Source of the DNA: Aquimarina aggregata
GTDB lineage: Bacteria; Bacteroidota; Bacteroidia; Flavobacteriales; Flavobacteriaceae
Length of the DNA: 64,000 nucleotides
Assembly: GCF_001632745.1 (NCBI RefSeq)
Contig: NZ_LQRT01000046.1
Location: forward strand, 310,001-374,000
Direction of reading: 5' to 3'
A program made the translations under genes and the position numbers. Position 1 is the first letter of the stretch, and every line of letters begins with the position of its first letter. The notes beneath the pieces were generated by a model. That model did not search any database and was not told where the DNA came from. It saw only the letters and a list, made by a program, of their open reading frames with translations. This document shows, in pieces, positions 44,333 to 51,972 of the stretch.

Positions 44333-44461
44333 ATGCTAACTTACATTTTAATTATAGCGATTCTATTTTGCGTTTTTCAGATCATCTTACAGAGTTATAA
44401 AATGAATCAAATAGGTAAACGATACAAAGAAGTTAAGCAACAACAAGATAAAGAAAAGTAA
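44333..44461 (+). CDS. small single-span membrane protein (42 residues)
   Basis: ATG 44333 opens a short frame encoding MLTYILIIAILFCVFQIILQ, then SYKMNQIGKRYKEVKQQQDK and EK. It has one membrane helix and a charged cytoplasmic tail. It starts 20 bp after the PepSY gene in the same direction. Small proteins of this form frequently stabilise membrane complexes, so it may belong with the PepSY proteins. This is based on position and composition only. Confidence 0.6.
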   Translation: MLTYILIIAILFCVFQIILQSYKMNQIGKRYKEVKQQQDKEK

Positions 44462-44544
44462 TATCTTTACCTTTTATTAAAAAAAACAAAATCTTGGTCT
44501 AGTATAGCTGTATTAGACAAATTATTTTTGAAAAAAATATTATT

Positions 44545-44970
44545 ATGAAATTACCTATTATATATACTTTGGTATCCGCAGTAATACTACTAACATCTTG
44601 CAATCAACTCTCTAAAGAAGAACAAGAATTTGATGCAATTATGGAAAATGTAATTATAGTTCACGACGAAGTGATGCCCAAAATGACTGAACTAAGTTCT
44701 TTAATCAAGAACTTAGACCCCAAAATTGATACTACTGCTGTAGGAAAATCTCATGCTAAAGCTCAGCAGGATCTTAAAGATTCTTATGATTTTATGATGG
44801 AATGGATGAGAGATTTTAGTGAGAAGTTTCCGCATACAGAAGAAAAATTAAGTCCTGAAAAAATGGCTTCACAAATGAATCTACTTAAAAAAGAAGAAAT
44901 TGAAGTTAAACAATTAAGAGATCAAATTAATACCAGTATTGCTAATGCTAAAAGCTTATTAGAAAAGTGA
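44545..44970 (+). CDS. small coiled-coil lipoprotein
   Basis: The 141-residue protein has a lipoprotein signal (YTLVSAVILLTSC, Cys19) and two long helices rich in Glu/Lys (LSKEEQEFDAIMENVIIVHD, MMEWMRDFSEKFPHTEEKLS). It resembles small Bacteroidota lipoproteins labelled with non-informative names. No catalytic motif. It lies 83 bp after the small membrane protein and 71 bp before the OmpA-like gene. Confidence 0.75.
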   Translation: MKLPIIYTLVSAVILLTSCNQLSKEEQEFDAIMENVIIVHDEVMPKMTELSSLIKNLDPKIDTTAVGKSHAKAQQDLKDSYDFMMEWMRDFSEKFPHTEEKLSPEKMASQMNLLKKEEIEVKQLRDQINTSIANAKSLLEK

Positions 44971-45041
44971 TGACATCCCTTTGTTTTGTTATTTATAAAA
45001 AAGTTTTACTTTAGCATCTGCAACAAATCATATCATAACCG

Positions 45042-45869
45042 ATGAAAAAATTTATTTTATTAGCCGCAGTAATGCTTATTTCAACCTCTTCTGTATATAG
45101 TCAGAAAAAAAAGGATCTTCTTGATGAAATAAACAAATTAAGAAAAGAATTAAAAACTACAGAGGGTGAATTAAACGACTCACGCAAAAAAGAAAAAGCT
45201 ACAATAACTCGTGTTGAAACTATGGAAGCACAAGTTAAAGATCTTAAGGAAACAAATGCTTCTCTTTTAGCTAATATGGGAAATTTCACAGAACTTTCTA
45301 AAAAGAAAGCTCAAAACCTAGAAACCTCATTAAATAGTCTTCAAGAAAAAGATAAACAGCTTAAAACTATCAATGATGCTATTACCAAAAGTGATTCTAC
45401 AAAATTAGCTACACTAACTGTTCTTAAAAACGCATTAGGAGATCAAGCGAATGCTATTGCTGTTAAAAACGGAAGTGTTTTAATAACACTAGCTAATACT
45501 GTCCTATTTGGTGATAATGATAAAAGCTATGCTGTAAGCGCAAAAGCAAAAGGTATCCTAGGTAAAATAGCAACTGCATTAAATGCGAAACCAGATTTAA
45601 AAGTTATTGTTGAAGGTAACAGTAACGCTCTTAATATTAAAGACAAGAGTATCACCGATAACTGGGATCTTAGTGCTAAACAAGCCGCTGCAGTAGTTAG
45701 AACTTTACAAAACGATTTTAAAGTAGATCCAAAAAGAATGGAAGTTCTTGGGAAAAGTGAATATGGTTCTCAAAGTATCGAAACTGCAACAAGAATCATT
45801 ATTGATGCAAAATTTGATGAATTTTATAGTCTTGTAAAAGAGAACATGAAAAACGGGTCTAAAGAATAA
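45042..45869 (+). CDS. OmpA family outer membrane protein with coiled coil
   Basis: The 275-residue protein has a signal peptide (FILLAAVMLISTSSVYSQ), a coiled coil (residues about 22-125: LLDEINKLRKELKTTEGELN) and a C-terminal OmpA-like peptidoglycan-binding domain: SVLITLANTVLFGDNDKSYA, VIVEGNSNAL, NWDLSAKQAAAVVRTLQNDF and RMEVLGKSEYGSQS. It should link peptidoglycan to the outer membrane. The helix part may be a spacer. A terminator follows. Confidence 0.85.
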   Translation: MKKFILLAAVMLISTSSVYSQKKKDLLDEINKLRKELKTTEGELNDSRKKEKATITRVETMEAQVKDLKETNASLLANMGNFTELSKKKAQNLETSLNSLQEKDKQLKTINDAITKSDSTKLATLTVLKNALGDQANAIAVKNGSVLITLANTVLFGDNDKSYAVSAKAKGILGKIATALNAKPDLKVIVEGNSNALNIKDKSITDNWDLSAKQAAAVVRTLQNDFKVDPKRMEVLGKSEYGSQSIETATRIIIDAKFDEFYSLVKENMKNGSKE

Positions 45870-45894
45870 TAACATAATAAATACATTATATATG

Positions 45895-45921
45895 AATCCG
45901 ATCAAAATGATCGGATTTTTT
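45895..45921 (+). terminator. terminator of the OmpA-family gene
   Basis: AATCCGATCA and TGATCGGATT pair perfectly over 10 bp, followed by TTTTTT. Confidence 0.88.
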
Positions 45922-46128
45922 TATTCTCAAAATAACATTTAATCTTATAAACTGACTATACCAACAGTATAACCATAAATACTATACATTTAAATCAGTA
46001 GTGATTAATTTGTTAGTTTTTATAAAATTAAGAGTACGTTTTAAAGCTATCACAAAAGCGGATCAAAACAATCTAATTTCATTTTTTTTTCGTAACTTAA
46101 TGAAATACAGATCATAAACCTCTCAATC

Positions 46129-46575
46129 ATGAAAACCTTATTATTGATTCTATTCGGGATGTGTTCTTTTCTAACTTTTATACAAAAGAACGATACCCCC
46201 TCTACCGAGCCGTATAACCTTGAAGGTGTTTGGGAACTTAAACATCAATTCCTTTATGAAGACAATCAAATAACAGATACCGTTTTTAACCAAAATGGGT
46301 ATCGCCAGGTAAAAATGTATAGTAAAGGAAAAGTGATGTGGACTCGATTTGATCCTAAAGATAATAATGAATGGTTTGGATATGGCACATATACCATTAA
46401 AGGTAATATTCTTGAAGAACGTTTAGAATATGCCTCTGGACCAATGATGAAGATTGTAGATACAACTCAAGTATTTAGGTTTGAAATAGTAATGGGATCT
46501 AATTCATATCAACAAATTGATATCGATGAGGAAGGACATCATTCATTAGCCGAAAATTATGATATGATTAAGTAA
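46129..46575 (+). CDS. lipocalin-like secreted protein
   Basis: The 148-residue protein has a hydrophobic N-terminus (LLLILFGMCSFLTFI, possibly a signal peptide) and a small beta-barrel-like domain: LEGVWELKHQFLYEDNQI, GYRQVKMYSKGKVMWTRFDP and GYGTYTIKGNILEERLEY. It is reminiscent of lipocalin-like domains (G-x-W-E-L start). Function unknown. It is a single gene with about 260 bp of AT-rich leader. Confidence 0.68.
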   Translation: MKTLLLILFGMCSFLTFIQKNDTPSTEPYNLEGVWELKHQFLYEDNQITDTVFNQNGYRQVKMYSKGKVMWTRFDPKDNNEWFGYGTYTIKGNILEERLEYASGPMMKIVDTTQVFRFEIVMGSNSYQQIDIDEEGHHSLAENYDMIK

Positions 46576-46692
46576 ACTACCCTGGGGCATCTATTAGAAA
46601 AAATATTTTGATTTAAAGATAAGTCTCTATTAGTAGTTACATCTCGATTATCGAGTAAAAAACAATCTGCAAGTATTATTACGATCAGGATG

Positions 46693-46734
46693 AAAAAATG
46701 AATAGGGCATATATCGTGTCCTTATTCATTTTTT
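46693..46734. terminator. bidirectional terminator overlapping a gene end
   Basis: AAAAAATGAATAGG and CCTTATTCATTTTTT pair with one bulge. The right arm contains the stop codon of the minus-strand gene at 46722. Confidence 0.65.
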
Positions 46735-46979
46735 ATATACCATCTAGATCCTTTTCTTATATATTCTAAATTATCTAATTTTATAGATCTTGTTAATTTA
46801 AAAGCGTCTAAAAATATCGTTTCTATACTAGCTATTGTTTTTGGTTGTTGGTGATTATTGAAAGAAAAAACTCCCTTATTTAATACCAAAACATTATTTC
46901 TATGATCTCTGATTTGTATACAATGAGCTACCAGAGCTTTTTGTATATATTCTTTAATCATATTCTCATCAATTTTCAT
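46722..46979 (-). CDS. small hypothetical protein
   Basis: The 85-residue protein (MIKEYIQKALVAHCIQIRDH ... LEYIRKGSRWYIKNE) has no recognised domain or signal peptide. A terminator overlaps its stop and a -7-like box (minus-strand TAATTTTG, 47029-47036) precedes it by about 50 bp, both supporting a real gene. Nothing more can be said about its role. Confidence 0.55.
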   Translation of the reverse strand: MKIDENMIKEYIQKALVAHCIQIRDHRNNVLVLNKGVFSFNNHQQPKTIASIETIFLDAFKLTRSIKLDNLEYIRKGSRWYIKNE

Positions 46980-47155
46980 TTTATAATAACTATTTACAAT
47001 TCTTGTCTTCCTTTTTAATGCAGAAGAGCAAAATTACTAATAGTTATAAATTAAAAGCTGTGGAAACCCATAATTATCAATTTTTTACGATTAAAATCTA
47101 TAAAACATAGTGTAACTTAGTTTAATAAAGACCTCATCATCTAAATGGTATATTA

Positions 47156-50100
47156 TTATCTTAACAATCTAAATGATTTTACTTGTTCTTCTGGTAATTC
47201 TTTACGGTTATAAGTAGTATCAAATCTAGGGTCAGATACATATGGCATGCGTTCTTGTTTCAAAACTTCGATACTCAAAAAATCAAATTCAGAAACTACT
47301 TTACCTGTAATACGATAGATTCCTTTTCCTCTAAAAGGGTATCTTTTGGCCACCGGCGGAAAATGTACCGTATCTATCCATTCTCCTTTCTGATCCAAGA
47401 ATGTTCCAAAAAACATACGATCTCCTTTAGCAGTACCCGTATTTTTAACCGTGACTAAATATCCATAAATCACAATAATTTTGTTTAGATATAATTCTAA
47501 ATCCGTACTCACCAAATTACTTGTAGTTGGAGATTCCAACAATATAAAAGGGTCATACAGTGTGAAATTTAAGAGCTCTAATTGATCAAAAGCACTTTCT
47601 AGCTTTGTAATTGTAAATTTAGGTAGTGTAAAATCTTTACTATGTATTTTAAAAAGTTGCCCTTGAGATTCATTAGCCGCAATATGATTACATTTATAAT
47701 GAGCTTCCCATAACAAACTTCTTTTATCTTTTCCTAAGGTTCTAAATGCATTTACACGAATAAGAATATCCAATTGCTCTATAGAAAGTGGTACACGCTC
47801 CATAAAATCATCAAGCGTTGTAAATAAGCGATGTACTCTAGCATTCATGATTTTTAACATTGTTCGCTTCTCAAGACCTTGTAAATGCTGAAAACCTAAA
47901 TAAATTTCTTTTTTAATAATCGTAGTATCTATTGAACTTGTATTGATACAAGGAGGATAAATTATTGCACCGTGTATTCGTGCCTCATGCAAATATGTTT
48001 CTACGCGATAAAACCCTCCTCCATTATTAATTGTGGCTACCATATATTCTAAAGGATAATAGCATTTTAAAAATAGACTTTGATATGATTCTACTGCATA
48101 AGATGCAGAGTGCCCCTTGGCAAAAGCATATCCCGCAAAACTTTCTATCTGGCGCCATACTTCAAAAATTACCTCATCTGCTTCTCCTTTTTCTCTACAG
48201 TTGGCTATAAATTTATCTCTTACAGCCTGAAATTCTTCTCGTGAGCGATATTTACCACTCATTCCTCTACGTAATACATCGGCCTCTCCTAAATCAAGTC
48301 CTGCATAATGATGTGCTACTTTAATTACATCTTCTTGGTATACCATTACACCATAAGTATCTGGCATAATATCCCACAATACGGGGTGAGCTTGTTTTCT
48401 ACGTTCAGGATTTTTGTGTCGCAAAATATATTCACGCATCATTCCGCTTTTTGCAACTCCTGGACGTATAATAGAACTTGCAGCTACTAATGTTAAATAG
48501 TCACGTACTCCTAACTTTTTTAATAGCATACGCATGGCAGGAGATTCTACATAAAAACATCCAATACACTTAGCCTTTTCGATCATTGCATTGATTTTTG
48601 CATCTTCAAAAAAAGGTTTTGCATTATGAATATTAGGTAAGATAACATCTGGGTGGTTTTCTTTTATAATGGCAATAGCATCTTTTATTTTTCCTAGTCC
48701 TCGCTGCCCTAATATATCAAACTTATATAGCCCAACATCTTCGGCAATATGCATATCAAATTGAACTGTTGGAAATCCTTTAGGCGGTAAGTGGGTTGCC
48801 GAAAAATAATGAATAGGTTTCTCTGAAATAAGAATTCCAGCCGCATGAATACTAATATAATTAGGTTTTCCATGTAAATATTGGGCATACTGAAGGACTA
48901 GTTTTGAGAGTTGATCTAGTTTCTGTATATCATATTTACCATCACTTAGCTTATCTATTTCGTGCTTAGGCAATCCAAATACTTTTCCTAATTCTCGTAC
49001 TGCTCCACTATGTTTAAAAGTTACATAAGCTCCTAATAGTGCTGCTTGTCCTTTATTTCCAAAAGTTTCAAAAATAAAACGTGTTACATCTTCTCGATCC
49101 CAGGTAGAAAAATCAATATCAAAATCTGGAGGACTAGCTCTATATAGATTCATAAAACGTTCAAAATATAAATCCAACTCTATGGGATCTACATCTGTAA
49201 TCTCTAGTAAATAAGCCACAATACTATTGGCTCCGCTCCCCCGACCTACATGATAATAATCTTTAGATTTTGCATATTGAATAATTTTCCAATTAATTAA
49301 AAAAAAGCTTACAAAATCTTGTTGTTTAATTAGTTTTAGTTCTTTTTTTAAACGTTCTCGTATCTCAACAGTTATATCATTTCCATATCGATTAGGAAGC
49401 CCTATTTCACATAATTCAACTAGTTTTTTATAATCTTCATCGACACTATTAAAAACTGTCTTTAAGTTTTGGTTTTTTCTATTCTCTAAAAAATCAAAAC
49501 CAATAGTACATTCTTTAAGTAATTGTTCTGTATTTTGTAAAATATGGGGATACTCTCCAAAAGCTTTTCGAATAACCTCTAAAGGATACATTTTATCTTC
49601 TGGACTACCTTGTTGGGATACTGATAATTTACTTAACAATGTATTTGTATCTATCGCACGCAACAACCGATGTGTATTAAAATCTCGTTTATCTCGAAAC
49701 GTAACCGAATGTAGGACTACTAATTTATGTTTAAACTCACTAAGTTTTGAAAATCGTAATTTATTAATCTCATTAAGCCCTACTCCTATATACTCATGAG
49801 GTAAAAAGGTAAGCTTATCCAATGCCAATAACTGCTCAAAAGGATAAATTACAATACTGTGCTTAAATGCTGGTGCTTCTTCTGGAAAAGCTATACTCTC
49901 ATGTAAATGTGTAGAGAGAAAAGTATTAAGTTCCTCAAAACCTGCATTATTTTTAGCAAGACAGGTGTAGCATTGTTGAGCATCATTGCGAAAGTCAATC
50001 CCTACAATAGGCTTAATATTATATGAAGGAGCTTTTCTGATAAAGTTTAGACATGCCGAGGTAGTATTAATATCTGTTAAAGGAAAACGATCACAACCAT

Positions 50101-50182
50101 ACTCTTGAGCCATTGTCAATAGTTCTACTTCTGATATGGTACCATAGCGTAAACTATAGTAAGAATGGTTATTTAGGTACAT
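47156..50182 (-). CDS. DNA polymerase III alpha subunit, second copy (DnaE2/ImuC-like)
   Basis: The 1008-residue protein is a C-family polymerase: an N-terminal PHP-like domain (LNNHSYYSLRYGTISEV), the palm with GRGSGANSIVAYLLEITDVD and PDFDIDF (352-358, catalytic Asp355 and Asp357), and a C-terminal OB-fold region. It is shorter than the replicative DnaE (about 1150-1500 residues). The first PHP histidine of the usual HxH is Asn (NNH) and the TDH motif reads TDI, so PHP proofreading is probably lost. Coupled with dinB 25 bp upstream, it fits an error-prone, damage-induced polymerase. Confidence 0.88.
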   Translation of the reverse strand: MYLNNHSYYSLRYGTISEVELLTMAQEYGCDRFPLTDINTTSACLNFIRKAPSYNIKPIVGIDFRNDAQQCYTCLAKNNAGFEELNTFLSTHLHESIAFPEEAPAFKHSIVIYPFEQLLALDKLTFLPHEYIGVGLNEINKLRFSKLSEFKHKLVVLHSVTFRDKRDFNTHRLLRAIDTNTLLSKLSVSQQGSPEDKMYPLEVIRKAFGEYPHILQNTEQLLKECTIGFDFLENRKNQNLKTVFNSVDEDYKKLVELCEIGLPNRYGNDITVEIRERLKKELKLIKQQDFVSFFLINWKIIQYAKSKDYYHVGRGSGANSIVAYLLEITDVDPIELDLYFERFMNLYRASPPDFDIDFSTWDREDVTRFIFETFGNKGQAALLGAYVTFKHSGAVRELGKVFGLPKHEIDKLSDGKYDIQKLDQLSKLVLQYAQYLHGKPNYISIHAAGILISEKPIHYFSATHLPPKGFPTVQFDMHIAEDVGLYKFDILGQRGLGKIKDAIAIIKENHPDVILPNIHNAKPFFEDAKINAMIEKAKCIGCFYVESPAMRMLLKKLGVRDYLTLVAASSIIRPGVAKSGMMREYILRHKNPERRKQAHPVLWDIMPDTYGVMVYQEDVIKVAHHYAGLDLGEADVLRRGMSGKYRSREEFQAVRDKFIANCREKGEADEVIFEVWRQIESFAGYAFAKGHSASYAVESYQSLFLKCYYPLEYMVATINNGGGFYRVETYLHEARIHGAIIYPPCINTSSIDTTIIKKEIYLGFQHLQGLEKRTMLKIMNARVHRLFTTLDDFMERVPLSIEQLDILIRVNAFRTLGKDKRSLLWEAHYKCNHIAANESQGQLFKIHSKDFTLPKFTITKLESAFDQLELLNFTLYDPFILLESPTTSNLVSTDLELYLNKIIVIYGYLVTVKNTGTAKGDRMFFGTFLDQKGEWIDTVHFPPVAKRYPFRGKGIYRITGKVVSEFDFLSIEVLKQERMPYVSDPRFDTTYNRKELPEEQVKSFRLLR

Positions 50183-50207
50183 TTTTTATATTTTATAATA
50201 TAATTGT

Positions 50208-51428
50208 TTATTGAGTTCTATGTGCTAAAACAATAGGTGGTTCTCCATTAAAAGGGTTTGTAAAGTTTCCGATAGTACGTGCTCCTTCTCCCATAGTAGC
50301 CGCACGCATAATACTTCTATCTCCATAGCGAGTTCGTATGGCATCCATAGCTGTGTATAAGTTTACCGTTTTCTTTTCATCATCAAATAAATTAATTTGA
50401 TATGTTCCTGTAGTTAAGCTACTATACCGTACTCCTACAAGACGTATTAATAGTCTTCTGCTAAATAGTGTATCAAAAAGCTGCATCACAACAGGTATTA
50501 AATGATGATCTGCAGAGGTATAAGGTATTTTAAGTTGTTTTGAATAGGTCTGAAAGTCTGAATATCGAATCTTAACGGTCACGCAAGAAGTAAGTTTTCC
50601 TCCGCGTCGTAACTGAAAAGCCAGATTTTCTGCCATAGCTGTAATTGTGGTTTTAAGTGTAGTAATATCGATAGTATCCTGACCATAAGTACGTTCATTA
50701 GAAATTGATTTACGCTCATGATATGCTACTATAGGAGTATGATCGATTCCATTAGCTCGTTGCCAGATCATACGGCCGTTCTTACCAAATACCGAAGTCA
50801 TCATTTCTACAGGCATCTGTTGTACTGCATGAACATTTTTAATCCCCATATTACAGAAAGTACGATAGGTCTTCTCCCCTACCATTGGTATTTTTTTAAT
50901 TGATAAAGGTGCTAAAAATGCTTTTTCGTAACCTGTATCTACTTTTAATTGATTATTTGGTTTTGCTTCATTAGTAGCAACTTTAGAAACGGTCTTATTC
51001 ACCGATAGCCCAAAAGAGATGGGCAAGCCTGATTCTCGAGTAATTGTATTACGTAATTCTGAAGCAAACTTATAGCATCCAAAAAAACGATCCATACCTG
51101 TAAGATCGGCATAAAATTCATCTACACTAGCTTTTTCTAATACAGGCACTTCACTTTGTAAAATTTCTGTCACTTGTTTAGAAAATTTAGTGTAAGTACC
51201 TGCATTACCTCGTATGTAAATAGCATTGGGACAAAGTTGCCTAGCCATTTTCATAGGCATTCCAGAATGCACACCATATGCTCTGGTTTCATAACTAGCC
51301 GCACTAACTACTCCTCGGTCTCCAGTTCCACCTACAATGACAGGTTTATTATTTAACCTGCTATCTAAAAGACGTTCACAAGAAACAAAAAAGGTATCTA
51401 GATCAAAGTGTACGATGGTAGTATTCAT
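50208..51428 (-). CDS. dinB: DNA polymerase IV (Y-family, DinB)
   Basis: The 406-residue protein has the complete Y-family active site: HFDLDTFFVSCE (Asp9), SYETRAYGVHSGMPMKMARQ and ASVDEFYADLTG (Asp and Glu of the second site), plus the little-finger domain. QINLF near residue 348 fits the beta-clamp binding motif (Q-x2-L-F). It is catalytically intact, so it is Pol IV and not an ImuB-type adaptor. It is the upstream gene of the dinB-dnaE2 pair and performs translesion synthesis. Confidence 0.92.
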   Translation of the reverse strand: MNTTIVHFDLDTFFVSCERLLDSRLNNKPVIVGGTGDRGVVSAASYETRAYGVHSGMPMKMARQLCPNAIYIRGNAGTYTKFSKQVTEILQSEVPVLEKASVDEFYADLTGMDRFFGCYKFASELRNTITRESGLPISFGLSVNKTVSKVATNEAKPNNQLKVDTGYEKAFLAPLSIKKIPMVGEKTYRTFCNMGIKNVHAVQQMPVEMMTSVFGKNGRMIWQRANGIDHTPIVAYHERKSISNERTYGQDTIDITTLKTTITAMAENLAFQLRRGGKLTSCVTVKIRYSDFQTYSKQLKIPYTSADHHLIPVVMQLFDTLFSRRLLIRLVGVRYSSLTTGTYQINLFDDEKKTVNLYTAMDAIRTRYGDRSIMRAATMGEGARTIGNFTNPFNGEPPIVLAHRTQ

Positions 51429-51633
51429 AACGATTCCTTTTTAAGTGTATAAACTTTTATTTCCCTATGTTAAAGATGCCATATGCTCGTACTATCATGA
51501 GATACTATTATAAACCAATCAGAAAATATTTTTCCCGGATATTTTCTAAAATCTATGACAGTATTATTATAGATTTTGAGTTAAACAATTTAGACTTTCC
51601 TTAACATTACAAAACTACTATAAAAAAATGAAT

Positions 51634-51671
51634 TAATGGAATTATTCCTAAATTTAGGAATAATTCCATTA
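51634..51671. repeat. 38-bp perfect palindrome with two internal palindromes
   Basis: Arms TAATGGAATTATTCCTAAA and its complement meet without spacer. Each arm holds its own 11-bp palindrome, GGAATTATTCC (51638-51648) and GGAATAATTCC (51657-51667), with centres 19 bp apart, about two helix turns. Confidence 0.8.
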
Positions 51672-51845
51672 TCATGATTATTTATAAAACCATAACTATT
51701 TCTTAATAGAGGTATCAATAGCAAAATTTTGGTTTGACTGTACGCCAAATCTTTTGTATTTTGTTAGGGATTCTTTGTTTTAATAGAAGGATAATGATCT
51801 AGAGAATTGTAAATCAAGTACGTATTTACAATTTTCACACCTTAT

Positions 51846-51862
51846 GATAGATATCATCTATA
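51846..51862 (+). promoter_or_regulatory. OxyR-like operator upstream of katG
   Basis: GATAGATATCATCTATA contains ATAG-N7-CTAT (51847-51861), the half-operator of the known OxyR motif. It lies 54 bp upstream of the katG -7 box, where a class I activator would bind. The second half-site at the expected spacing is weak. Confidence 0.5.
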
Positions 51863-51914
51863 GCAACCTAATTTAAATATATAACAAATCTATAGAACTA
51901 AATATGTATTTCAG

Positions 51915-51922
51915 TAAGTTTG
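51915..51922 (+). promoter_or_regulatory. -7 promoter box of katG (TAAGTTTG)
   Basis: It matches TAnnTTTG, 51 bp before the katG start, without a good -33 TTG, as expected for an activator-dependent promoter. Confidence 0.45.
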
Positions 51923-51972
51923 GTTATATCAAAACGTAAAAATCAATAAACGTCAATAAAATCAATTTAAAC

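Larger units (their letters stand above)
51429..51972. other. 544-bp divergent region between dinB and katG
   Basis: No gene is visible. It contains a 38-bp palindrome, an inverted repeat AATTGTAAAT-N9-ATTTACAATT (51808-51836), the OxyR-like site and a -7 box. A recognisable LexA box was not found. Confidence 0.6.

Noticed and set aside
51429..51600. LexA box upstream of dinB
   Set aside because: I searched both strands for known LexA-type palindromes and saw only imperfect direct repeats (TACTAT), so no site is claimed.
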